DNA from: Talinum fruticosum
Lineage: Eukaryota; Streptophyta; Magnoliopsida; Caryophyllales; Talinaceae
DNA length: 64,000 bases
Assembly (NCBI GenBank): GCA_021018815.1
Contig: JAITYX010000066.1
Location: forward strand, 310,001 to 374,000
Reading direction: 5' to 3'
The position numbers were made by a program, and so were the translations under genes. Under the pieces are notes generated by a model, which was not told the DNA's origin, searched no databases, and saw only the letters and a program-made list of their open reading frames with translations. Positions 1 through 9,945 of this stretch are shown piece after piece. Each line of letters opens with the position of its first letter. Positions within the stretch are counted from its first letter, which is position 1.

Positions 1-2205
1 TCCTATAACTCGTCACTTCAGAGGAAGATTCGAGAGCAAGTTTCCAGACAAGATGCCTACAAATTAGTCATCTACAAGCAAAGGTGAATTCACGTTCACC
101 AGAGAGTGGAACCCCATGGGAATTAGAGTTTAGAACAATTGACTATTCAATCGGTACAGCCAAAATTCATAAAGACAGTTAACTATATTAGCTGACCCTG
201 AATAACAGCTGTCATTCAGTGAGCTGGTGGGGCAACTCATTACTCCTTGGAGACATCAGGCTTAACCGTTTGAATATTGGGACGATCTATTTCACACCTA
301 TGCTCATGTCAGCCTCAAATTCAAATCCAGATCATGTTTTAAATGCAATTAAAACCCAGTAAATCAGAAATTACCTATGCCTTCAAACTTCAAAGAAATC
401 AAAATTGAACACATAACTCAAATTTCTAGCTCACCCTCTCAAAGCTTCAAAAAGTCAAAAATTAGCTCATCATAAGATTTCTCTCCCACCTCTTTCTCTA
501 ACACTCCACAATAAACCCTATCTGTCCTCCCATCTCAAAATCCTCAGCGCCTCCTCACTTGGATGCTCATGGAACAATGGCAACACCACAATAAAGCCCA
601 TGCTTTGCCTCCTCGCATGGTCAGCTAGAATCCATGGTGGCGTAATAGCACAAACATTACAATTTTGATTTCCAAGTAACATCGACTCCTTTCCCCTCAT
701 CTCCTTTAATCAACGTAAAGTCAAATCCGCATTGTAAGTAGACACGTTTCATTCTCTGATTTTTGTTTGTTAGAATTTAACATGAAAGCTTGTCACCAAT
801 GGTAAAAGTCCTGATCCTACCTAAATTCATGTCAACTAAAGCAACTTCCCTTGATTTACAGCGAGAATAAGTTAGTAACAGCCACATAAGGGAAGGAGAA
901 GTTATAAAGAAAATCATTCCTTGCACTTGACCCACCAAATAGTGGAATAGCATTGCAATTTTCTACGGCTAGAACTGAGAAGTCTTGGTTGGTTTTCCAA
1001 AACATTAATTTCTCTTCGAAAATCACCCCTTGATTTGCCAACAAAAGGATAAAATTCTTCTCTATATCTCAACATATCACCATCTTCTCTTGCATTGTTC
1101 TATCATAAAAATAAAAGCTTAATTGTTCTCCTTGCAAATCACAATGGGAAAGTCTCGTCAAGATAAGAATGTTAAAAAGAATCTATGTGAAGACGATACT
1201 TTCCCAGCGAATTTTACAAATTTTACAAGGACTACAAACAAATAAATAATCCGGACAAAAGATGCCAGAGATATAAATGAAACTTTCCCCACTTAGATTT
1301 CATTTATATGTAATTGGCCCTAGATTCGGACATCCCATATGCCTCACCAAAACAAATAGCTTATAGAAAACTCAACTTTCCATTCTCTCTCTCTCACAAG
1401 AAGCACTCGGACACATAACATGTGAGCACAAGTCCCCATGCAAGTCTTCAAAGCAGATCTACGATTTGTAGAACAACCCATGGCAAAAGATACTTCAACA
1501 GAAGAACAAGAACAGTTAGCATACAAAGCAAATAACGTCAAAGAACGAATCATCCGGTAAAGGTACAAATAACGAAGCCCATTACTTTCCATCACAAATG
1601 ATAAGCACACAGTATTGGCACAAAATTTTAAACTCTACATATATGTTCACGAAAAACTAACTTAGTTCATGTTCCATTTAACTTTAGTTTACAGACCTTA
1701 CAGACTTCTTACATCTCCTTCCAGCTATGTATAACTAACTTTACAACTATATTTCAGCTAAATGGAATAGGGCCTTAATTGAACTTTGATTTTGCCACTT
1801 TCTATTGAAAAGATCAAGCTTGATCTCCACAAGCAAAAATTAGAAGCACAAGGAAAAAGAATATGCATAGATCCGAAAAGATCAATGAGTTCCTGAAGAA
1901 AGTGTTAATCCAACAAAGTTCCACAAGAGCAAGCATATCAGCTTTGAAACAATAAATTACCAAAAGGCCAAATAAATCTAGGACCCCAATGTTAAATTCA
2001 ATCATTCATACTCATTAAAACTAACCTGATTGAACTACTATTCACTCATTATCCACCTTAAAATACTAGTTTCAGGACTCTATGGGTTCAATTCAATTAA
2101 GCCTCACTCTTTTTATGGGAAAGATGGAGTACTATCCCATGCATTATACAAGAGCAATTTAAACAAAATTAGCAAAAACCCAACAAAGAAAATCAAAGGG
2201 AGGAC
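1..2205 (-). other. Non-coding stretch downstream of pyruvate kinase exon 1 (presumed intron 1)
   Basis: This AT-rich stretch follows the splice donor of pyruvate kinase exon 1 on the minus strand. I searched it by eye for the expected second exon, which in this family begins with a GPEIRTG-like motif, and found none. It is therefore either a long first intron whose acceptor lies beyond the left edge, or unrelated sequence beside a gene fragment. No transposon ends, RNA genes or convincing reading frames were recognised. Confidence 0.45.
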
Positions 2206-2463
2206 CTTGGTGTCAAGCATAACCGCACATAAGATTTGAGTATTCTGCATAGCAATTTTAAGATTGTTAAGAGTCTCCTGATGATACTCATGGGTTCCAT
2301 GAGAGAAGTTGAATCGAGCGACGTTCATGCCGGCTCGGAGCAGCTTCGCAAGCATCGGCACTGACCTCGACGCCGGCCCCAAAGTACACACGATCTTCGT
2401 CTTAGGCACTCGACCATCATTCGGGAGCTCCTTCAGTATTCCTTCTATGTCTATATTCGCCAT
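2206..2463 (-). CDS. Cytosolic pyruvate kinase, first coding exon (partial gene)
   Basis: The exon encodes 86 residues beginning MANIDIEGILKEL and ending CAVMLDTK, followed directly by a GT splice donor at 2205-2204. Pyruvate kinase converts phosphoenolpyruvate and ADP to pyruvate and ATP in the last step of cytosolic glycolysis. The visible part holds the N-terminal strand TKIVCTLGPAS and the RAGMNVARFNFSHG segment, whose Arg, Asn and Ser help bind phosphate and potassium in this family. Plant cytosolic isozymes of about 510 residues commonly have an intron right after the DTK codons, which fits the donor seen here. The ATG is the first in frame and follows a leader-intron acceptor by 8 bases. 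The reading frame is intact. No other exon is visible in the 2.2 kb that remain, so this could be the 5' end of a working gene or an isolated exon. Confidence 0.88.
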
Positions 2464-2470
2464 TGTTGAC

Positions 2471-2701
2471 CTAAGATAATAAAATCACGCCAAAATTAGC
2501 ACTGATTTCTCTCACTTGAATTGTTTGATTTGATCAGATCCTCGTTCAAGAGAACAAATTACAAGAAATAGATTCAAGTGAAGCACAGATGCAGATCGAA
2601 AAACTCCAAGATTTGAAGCAGAATATAGTATTAAATGTAAATCAATCAGTGAACAGAGAAAGAAAAAGAAGGGGGAGTATGAAAGAGGAATATTCGCTCA
2701 C
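2471..2701 (-). other. Probable intron in the pyruvate kinase 5' leader
   Basis: On the minus strand the sequence CTTCCG|GTGAGCG gives a strong donor at 2701, and TTATCTTAG|GTCAACAATG gives an acceptor at 2471, eight bases before the start codon. The 231 bp between them are T-rich on the coding strand, as plant introns are. Leader introns are common in plant housekeeping genes and often raise expression. This is inferred from splice-site sequence only. Confidence 0.6.
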
Positions 2702-2900
2702 CGGAAGATGAAAACCCTAGAGTAGAAAAGTGAAACCTCAGTTGACAAAGCACAAGTCAGTGGGCTAAAAAGGCGAAGGGTTGTGGTCGGGGAAGAAGGA
2801 TGGCTTGGAGAACAGTCAGAAGTTTCGGAACGCGAACTATAAACCTACGTTCAGCATTCTTTTCCTCTCCTCCTCGCCTCGTGTCTCCTCTCAACGATCA
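2702..2900 (-). promoter_or_regulatory. Pyruvate kinase 5' leader exon and proximal promoter
   Basis: The region upstream of the leader-intron donor contains a weak TATA-like TTTATAG at about 2838-2845 (minus strand) and, further upstream, a stretch rich in GAGGAGAGG. The transcription start is not determinable by eye. The call depends on the neighbouring exon rather than on a strong motif. Confidence 0.35.
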
Positions 2901-2985
2901 AACAACAGCCACCCAGCGACGAAGATCTTAAATTTTTGAAGGCATTCTTTAATTAAAAAAAGTTGGATGGAAATAACATGAATTG

Positions 2986-3238
2986 TCACCTATTTAACGA
3001 TTTCAAAGTATAATCTAAAGTGAGCGTTAGAAGTCGTTGAAAAGTTGACGTGTCGAGCGAGTTAAAATTTTCATGTATTAGCTAATTAATTGGGAAAAAA
3101 GGTTGTTTATGTGACCATTAAAACCTAAAAATATATGTTCAAAATTTTGACTCTACTCGACACGTCAACTTTCCGACGAGCTACGACTCCTAAACTCAAT
3201 TGTGTTATGAAATCGTCAAATATTATTAAAGTTCGTAT
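2986..3238. repeat. Foldback (long inverted repeat), MITE-like
   Basis: The left arm contains AAGTTGACGTGTCGAGC near 3042-3060. The right arm contains its complement, CTCGACACGTCAACTT, near 3156-3171. Pairing extends outward through matching blocks around ACGATTTCA on the left and TGAAATCGT on the right. The whole can fold into a hairpin of about 250 bp. No terminal motif or target duplication was pinned down, so the superfamily is unknown. Confidence 0.6.
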
Positions 3239-3440
3239 TGGTCAACATTATTCTCATCTAATACCCAAAAAAACTTTTTAATTTTTTTATTTAAGTTAAT
3301 ACAGTAATTTTTAACTAAATACTAGTTAGTTCACGTAGTTTTACACATGGTGTTCTAAAGCAAGACCATGAATTGGGCATAGAAAAAAGGGTTGATAGGC
3401 CACCAATAGCGTAACTCGTAGGAGTGGTAATGAGGTGCGT

Positions 3441-3451
3441 TGGGCATCTAC

Positions 3452-3494
<43 letters not shown>

Positions 3495-3504
3495 GGGCAT
3501 CTAC

Positions 3505-3561
<57 letters not shown>

Positions 3562-3600
3562 CTCTATGCATAAATAATATCATTATTATTATTATCAATC
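3441..3600. repeat. Duplicated (TTA)n microsatellite
   Basis: Two long TTA trinucleotide tracts, each preceded by GGGCATCTAC, stand side by side, and a shorter tract ends near 3596. The repeated flank shows that the tract and its left border were duplicated together. Reading frames of poly-Asn or poly-Ile here are artefacts. Confidence 0.9.
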
Positions 3601-4205
3601 TATTGTCTCTATGCATGTGAGTTGTGACGTGAAAATCATGATATTTCTCATGTAATGAGATATTTTTCCTTTTCTTTTCCTTTTTTTTTGTTTTCTTAGA
3701 GGAGGGGTAGATTAGTAAAGAGACGAGTTGGTGTTGAATAAGAATATCAGTCGCATATAATAAACAACTCTAGGCTCACCCTCCCTTTAAAAGCAGCATT
3801 CACCACATAAACTTTGAGGGCAACTACAAGCTCAACAATTGATCAAAGATAAGTACCTAAATGAATGATCATAAAACATAAACATCCAAGTTTTACACTC
3901 CTACAACGGGTAGTTGGACCTAACTCAAAAAAAAAGGACAGTCCACCTCCTTTTTTTTGGGGGGGAGGGGGAGGGGCGGGAGGGGTGTGGTTTATATGTA
4001 CCAAACCACTAAGGTTTACTAAACATGAAAACCACCACAGGGTTAGGAGGTAGTTGGTAGTTCAATACTAAACTTGTGCTAAGCTACCCTGCATCACCAT
4101 CTTCGACGACATGCATCTACACACATCTTGTTTCACATCCGATTTGGTGGTACATATTTGATGCGTTCACCCTCACAAATGGCCCGTAGAACATTCAATG
4201 AAACA
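3601..4205. other. Intergenic stretch with a G-run; left target duplication of the Pack-MULE
   Basis: No gene was recognised. A strand-asymmetric run of T then G (about 3951-3987) has several blocks of four or more Gs that could form a G-quadruplex on the plus strand. The last nine bases, AATGAAACA at 4197-4205, are the left target duplication of the adjoining element. Confidence 0.5.
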
Positions 4206-4517
4206 TGAGTGCTCGGATTAAACTACCCTTAGACTCTCTAGAATTGTAAAAAATGCCACTAATTTAATCGATGGTAATTGTTTGCCACTAAGCTAGTAAT
4301 TAGGTAAAAAAAATGCCATCGGAGGTTAAAGTGACCTGCTGAGGCCGGTAAAAACCCAGTGCAACCGGTCACAACCCACGAATGTTAACTGTTTAATGTA
4401 ATTGAACTACCTCACTCTCTCTCTTCCCTCGTTTTGAATGAAACCGGTCACAACCATTGAAGAACATCTCTCTTCCCTCTCACACTCTCTATCTCTCTCT
4501 CTTTCTCTACTCTCGCC
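4206..4517 (+). repeat. Left terminal inverted repeat of the Pack-MULE
   Basis: It pairs with 5221-5521. It contains the shared blocks AACCGGTCACAACC and CATTGAAGAACATCTC and a CT-rich inner end. MULE inverted repeats usually carry the transposase binding sites and may act as promoters. Confidence 0.9.
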
Positions 4518-4559
4518 ATTTTCACTCATACTCTCTCTATCTTGCTTGTAATTGGAACC

Positions 4560-5058
4560 CACCACCTCCCGGGCATCCCATCCGAACCCACCACCTCCGA
4601 TCCCCATCCTCACCGCCGATATCGCACACCCCGACTCCCTCCTCGACCTCTCGCTGCCAAACCCGGCTCGTGCTCAGCTGCGTCGGGCCATTTCGGGTCC
4701 ATGGGGAGCCGGTGGTTCGAGCTCGTGTCGAAGTGGGGTGCGACTACCTCGACATTTGCGGAGAGCCGGCGTGGAAAGAATGGAGGCGGAGTACCATGAT
4801 CGAGCGGCGAGTCGGGGAGTCTCGCTGGTCTCAACTTGTGGATTCGATTCGGTCCCAGCTGAGCTCGGGCTCATGTTCAATTCTAGGCAATGGGTGCCCC
4901 GGCGGTGCTGAATAGGGTTGAGGCTTACTTGTGCTTGGAGAGTGAGAAGAGGATTGTGGGTAATTTTGCTACGTATGAATCGGCGGTTCTTGGGGTTGCT
5001 AATGTGGACGTGCTTCGGGAGCCGAGGAAATCTCGGCCTAAGAGGTCTCGGCCTTAGG
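4560..5058 (+). pseudogene. Captured fragment of a plant saccharopine-dehydrogenase-like oxidoreductase
   Basis: Pieces of one protein appear in changing frames. They are LTADIAHPDSLL, then LSCVGPFRVHGEPVV and CDYLDICGEP, then RMEAEYHDRAASRG and STCGFDSVPAELGLMFNS, then VEAYLCLESEKRIVGNFATYES and RPKRSRP. Together these match the N-terminal Rossmann-type region of the plant saccharopine dehydrogenase-like family, about the second quarter of a ~450-residue protein. At least three frameshifts break it. The fragment ends at a GT-containing site followed by intron-like T-rich sequence, so genomic DNA rather than cDNA was probably captured. It lies wholly inside the Pack-MULE. The family assignment rests on remembered motifs and is fairly secure; function is not expected. 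Confidence 0.8.
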
Positions 5059-5220
5059 TATAATTTATGTACTTCTTGATCTTCATCTTCCTTATTTGGG
5101 AATTGGAACTTGTTGAAGGCCTCAACCTTAAGTACTATGTGAACCGATTGGCTTGATCTTCTTGTTCCTGGACCCTATCATTGTTGTCATTGATTCGGCT
5201 TTCTCTTCATAAAGTAAACT

Positions 5221-5521
5221 GGCGAGAGCAGAGAGAGAGAGAGTGAGAGGGAAGAGAGATGTTCTTCAATGGTTGTGACCGATTTCATTCAAAACGAGGG
5301 AAGAGAGAGAGTGAGGTAGTTCAATTGCATTAAACGAGCAAACATATTTGTGGGTTGTGACCGGTTGCACTGGGTTTTTATCGGCCTCGGTAGGTCACTT
5401 TAACCTCCGAGTGGCATTTTTTACCTAATTACCGGCTTAGTGGCGGACGATTACCATCGATTAAATTAGTGGCATTTTTGACAATTTTAGAGAGTTTAAG
5501 GGTAATTTAATTCAAGCACTC
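5221..5521 (-). repeat. Right terminal inverted repeat of the Pack-MULE
   Basis: It is the inverted copy of 4206-4517, with small indels in the GA-rich inner part. It ends at GCACTC, directly followed by the right target duplication. Confidence 0.9.
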
Positions 5522-7490
5522 AATGAAACAATGAAGGTTCACTATTTTGTCAACCTTGAACCCTAGAATGACGACACTACTACAAAAGCTGTTAATTAGC
5601 GACGGATAGAGTTCCGTCCCAAACAACGATAGAATCAACGACGAAACCGACAAAAAACAAGCAACCACTACTAGAAAAGGGTTCTAACGACGAATAAATT
5701 GGTCGTTAAAAGTACATTTTATTGTCGTTAAAAGTGATTAGCGACCAAAAAGATTTTGGTCGTCGATCGTCGTTATTGGTTCCCTCGTTAATACTTTTAA
5801 CGATGACTTTAAAATTTTCATCGTCACTTAAAATAACAATGAAACAAGATGTCATCGTGATTAGTTGATTGAATAACGATGAACTACATATCACTAACGA
5901 CAAAATTTTTCGTCATAAATTTCAAAAAATCATAAATACAAAAATTAAAATCATGATCATTAACAACCAACTTGGTTCATCGTTATTTCTTTAACGATTA
6001 ATATTTTCATCGTTAATAATATTATGGATAACCTAAATATATAATTTTACCAATATCTTTAAAATAATGTAATAAATTAATGATCACTAATATATAGTAA
6101 CAGATGAACTCGAATTGATATGTATTAATTTCTTTGAATACCACTTGTCTGCGAATACACAATATAAAACATAACCTAATACCAAAAGCATCCGAAAACA
6201 CATAATCTAAAAAACAATCGAGGAAACTAGAAGTTCTCATAGTAATTGATATCCGAGTACAAGAAATATTAACCAAAAACTAAAAAAAAAATGAAGTCGT
6301 CCAAATGATTTAGAAAGTATAAATCTTCATCGACTACTCATAAAAGGTAAGGAAGTGTTGGAACTTGAATGAGCACTCCACATCTCCAAACAAGTCCACA
6401 TCTCGCAAAAAATAGAGAATTATTAGAACTTTTACAAAATTGCAAAAGTATTCAACTTCTTATCAAACAAACAACCACCACTTGATGTTCGGAGCTACAA
6501 CCGCATCATCGGTGCATTGCATTATAATACATGCGAAGTTGTGTTCCATCTCCATTGCTATACATGCAAAGCCGCATCTCCGTCGCGAGATATCAAAGAT
6601 GCATGAATGTTTGAAAATGGTCCAAAACAAATTTTTTCCATGGATAGAAGGGTTATACCAAGGGCATCAATACCATGACAAGTAGACAGGAAGAGATAGG
6701 GGAGCATAATAGGTTAAACTTTCTAAAAAGGGATAAATCTCTTGAGTCAATCAAGTTAAGAGCAAGTATAATGGAAATATATCCAGGATTCCTACACATT
6801 AACATTCTTTCTTTCCAATCTCAAAAATATATTGTTCCCTACAATAAAAAAGTATATTGTTCAATCAAGGAACCATAAATTAAAGCTAACAAATCTTAGT
6901 GCCAAGCTTACAGTTCTTCCGTAAAGCATATTCGAGGCAAAATCAAGTCTTTAATAGTGCTCTTAAACTTGATTGAAACTTATATGTCAAAATCATGTTC
7001 TGAATTTGTCTTAATTATCTTTATAACCTTCCTACTCCGGAATCACAATTATAATTACAAACTCAAAAGGAAGTCCCAAAAGCAATCTGTTTCAATTCTT
7101 TCCCTCTAAATATGACAACAAATCTTAGGTAGTCGAAGTATATCCCAATTGTCAACTATTAACCAGCTTACACTAAGCTTCAATCACAATTGACCTTCAT
7201 GTTTCACCTCAAACAATGTTTTGATATTTCATTCTATTAAACTAAATCAAGCTACTCACCTGGCAAAAACAAGGTTCATTTTAAGTCGATGGATTATGGA
7301 TGTTGAACTCGCTGGAAAATTGTATCCTTGAAATTCCCATCCTCAACAAAAAAAAAACCCCCCATAAAAAATTCAATATAAACGAGAAAAATGCATAAAA
7401 CGTACTGTTCAAACTTCGGATCGGGCAAGGGCAAGGCTTCGATGTATGGGATGACATGAACACCAACATCACCCCGCCACCGAGATTTAA

Positions 7491-7549
7491 GGATATCTAT
7501 TTCAACAACTACGAGTCCTGCGCTCTACCAACCGAGCTAAGTCGGTCTT
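7491..7549 (-). pseudogene. tRNA-Tyr-like pseudogene, truncated
   Basis: Minus strand: TTAGCTCGGTTGGTAGAGCG forms a good D-arm and A box. It is followed by CAGGACTCGTAG, a short intron-like insert and ATATCCTTA. Plant tRNA-Tyr genes have an intron just after the GTA anticodon, and this order fits one. The T-arm and the 3' acceptor strand are missing, so it cannot make a tRNA. Another tRNA type with an intron is less likely. Confidence 0.45.
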
Positions 7550-7716
7550 GGTGCAATGGTGGCAGGAAATCAATAGATATTCTAATATTCTTCCATTTGG
7601 AAGCCTTGCATTATATTTTTAGTCTAGATGTTTTGAATAAAATACCAAGGAAGGCTAAATCTTTAACCTGCTCGGACACACGCCACTTGTAGGAATCAAC
7701 AAAAAATGACACGAGA

Positions 7717-7806
7717 CTAAAATCGACCAGCTGGATTCGAACCAAGCAACCTAAGGATTCTATGTCCGAAAAATGCGATCCTCCGCTCTACCAACCGAGC
7801 TAGGGT
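7717..7806 (-). pseudogene. tRNA-Tyr-like pseudogene with intron-like insert
   Basis: Minus strand: TAGCTCGGTTGGTAGAGCGG (D-arm, A box), GGAT, a roughly 20-base insert, ATCCTTAGG, then GGTTCGAATCC (B box, T-loop) and GGTCGATTTT with a T-run terminator. The layout matches an intron-containing plant tRNA-Tyr. The anticodon region is damaged and the 5' acceptor strand pairs poorly with the 3' strand, so I call it a pseudogene. It lies about 230 bp from a second, more decayed copy, both within the inner CACTA element. Confidence 0.55.
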
Positions 7807-9704
7807 GTGAACAACTATAGAGTTTCAATTTCCAAACAACAAACTATATATGCATATTTTTCCCTCCCAGTTATTTTCCAAAATACAATAATGAGATGTG
7901 TATAAGATCCCCAATTTCACTAATTATGTAAGCAAAAAAATAACCTCTAGGAGTGGACATTTAGTTTCATTTGTGCATCTTGCTAAAAAAGGAGCTTTCT
8001 TCACATCTTATTCTCTCCTTTTCTTAATCAAAGGCTCCTATTTCTACCGATCCGTAACCAATCGAGGCATACCGTGGAGTGTTAGGAAATAAATCAAACT
8101 CATACAGAAACAACTAAGAGCATGATACATATAGCTCGGTCTATAGAAACGGTGTAAGAACTTACAAGGAGAAAGTACATGACAAATCAAGGATATTCAA
8201 AAATGACAAAGAGAAACTGGTTTGTGGAAATAGCAACCATATCATCCAATAGAACACACCATTCGGTCGAGGTGAGATAGGTGGTTGCATCCCATGTTTA
8301 AGTGTAGGAGCTGTACACCTCCGGAGTGTCTTAAAACACAAATGCTCCTCTCCAAAGCACTCGTTCAATTGCCTCACCTTATACCATAATACGAAGCCCC
8401 CATTCACAATGTTACGTGGTTGAGTCAAAAGCGTAAGATTAGAGCAAATTCAATCCCAATTTTGCAAAATAAGTGCAAAAAGTTAAGGTTTAGCATTCAA
8501 AATTTGACCAAATAATTAATCAATGAAAATCGAAATTGAAAGCCCAATAATATGACTAAGCATCCCAAATAGAAAAGCCCACATCAACTCGAATGAATTG
8601 CAAATTGAAAGCTCTAAAACATGATAAATTATGTAGCAATCCATATCCCTAAAACAATTTACCTTAAACGCAACCAAAAATATTAAATTTTGCATACAAG
8701 GGTCGAAAAGTTTAGGGTTCCAGTGCAACACCTGTTCTCGGATCTAACGTCGGCCGGGCAAGGGTAGGCAACGGCCAAGTAGCGTAGAGTTTGCGAGTAG
8801 ACGAGTGGTCTCGGAGTTTGCGGTAGACAGGCGGCCGGCGAATAGAGACCGAGTTTGAGAGTAGTGCGAGAGGGTAAGAGCGAGAGAGGGGTGGGTTTCG
8901 CTGGGAACGAACTTGCTCGCCGGAGATTGAGTGTCGAGAGATACCGTGTCGGTAGTGCAAGTCGACTACCGGCAATTGAGGGCGAAGGCGGTGGCGAGAT
9001 AGTGGCCGGCGATTGAGACTCAACGTGAGTAGGGCGAGCGGGTAAGCGCAGAGAGGGTATATGAGCAAATGAACTGGAACGAAGAACAAAATGTGCTATT
9101 AGGGCTTTTTTTCTTTTACTTCATCGAGTTTTTACTTGAACAAAAATGTTCATCACTTTTCCCCTAGTAATTTAGGAAAACTTTAACTTTTTAATTTAAT
9201 TTTTGCCCTCATAATTTTATCTTAGGAGGGAAATTTTAATTTAATTTTTTTCTAAATTTATCTCGGAAAGAAAAATACTAATAATTAAGTTTTTGAGTCT
9301 TAATAGTATTAACAACCAATATATTAAAAGTAATAACAACCTACTTTTTTGTTCATTGTATAATGATAGTTATTTGATAAAATTAAATGACCAAAAATTA
9401 ATTTTGTTTTTATTAGTAACTTTTAACAACTAAGCTGTATGATTCGTCGTTAAAGTGACGTCGTTAGAAGTCTAATATTATAATTAAATTTTTAATCCTA
9501 ATAGTATTAACGACCAACATATTAAAAGTAATAGCGACCAATTTTTTTGTTCGTTGTGTAATAATAGTTATTTGATAAAATTAAACGGCGAAAAATTAAT
9601 TCCATCGTTATTAGTAACTTTTAACGACCAATTGTATGATTCATCGGTAAAATGTTGTCGTTAGAAGCCTAATCTCTAGTAGTGAACTCGTGTCGGCCAA
9701 GCAA

Positions 9705-9945
9705 CGGAATTAGCGACGGAAACATCCGTCGCTATTAGGTCTCTACCAGGAATAGCGATGGAATATTCCGTCGCTATTTTTGAATTAGCGACGGAATATT
9801 CCGTCGCTATTTTGGGATTGGCGACTGAAACATTTGTCGCTGACCGGATTAGCGACGGATATTTCCGTCGCTATTTTGAGATTCGCGACGGAAATATCCG
9901 TCATTGGTAGGATTAGCGACGGAATATTTCGTCGCTATGTAGTTG
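9705..9945. repeat. Subterminal GCGACGGA repeats, left side of the outer CACTA
   Basis: About ten copies of TTAGCGACGGA and its complement TCCGTCGCTA stand in alternating orientation. Such subterminal arrays bind transposase in CACTA elements. They continue the left-end array that the inner element interrupted. Confidence 0.8.

Larger units (their letters stand above)
4206..5521. mobile_element. Pack-MULE (non-autonomous Mutator-like transposon)
   Basis: The 1,316 bp element is bounded by long terminal inverted repeats: 4206-4517 on the left and 5221-5521 on the right. They match over almost their full length, including the outer GAGTGCT and inner CTCTCGCC ends. It is flanked by a perfect 9 bp direct duplication, AATGAAACA, at 4197-4205 and 5522-5530. 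Long TIRs with 9 bp duplications are the hallmark of Mutator-like elements. There is no transposase. The interior is a captured piece of a plant gene, which makes it a Pack-MULE. Confidence 0.92.
5666..9684. mobile_element. Inner CACTA transposon nested in the outer one
   Basis: It starts CACTACTAG at 5666 and ends CTAGTAGTG at 9684. The inner termini also match: TTCTAACGACGA and GGTCGTTAAAAGT on the left recur inverted on the right. A perfect 3 bp target duplication AAC flanks it (5663-5665 and 9685-9687), as CACTA elements make. Its subterminal motif is TCGTTAAAAGT-like, unlike the outer element's GCGACGGA, so it belongs to a different subfamily. At 4,019 bp it encodes no recognisable transposase. 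Contents: two decayed tRNA-like sequences at 7.49-7.81 kb and a GC-rich block at about 8712-9090 that may be an old captured exon. The rest is AT-rich and unidentified. Confidence 0.9.

Noticed and set aside
3315..3620. Open frames of poly-Asn, poly-Ile or poly-Leu
   Set aside because: They are translations of the TTA microsatellite and have no other content.
5222..5340. A separate gene start in the GA-rich right arm of the Pack-MULE
   Set aside because: The sequence is the inverted terminal repeat and pairs with the left arm.
7456..7692. Small plus-strand open frame over the tRNA-like region
   Set aside because: It overlaps tRNA-like structure on the other strand and has no recognisable domain.
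8712..9089. 125-codon Arg/Pro/Leu-rich minus-strand frame in the inner CACTA
   Set aside because: The GC-rich composition explains the open frame. It could be a captured exon, but no family is recognisable, so it is not called as a gene.
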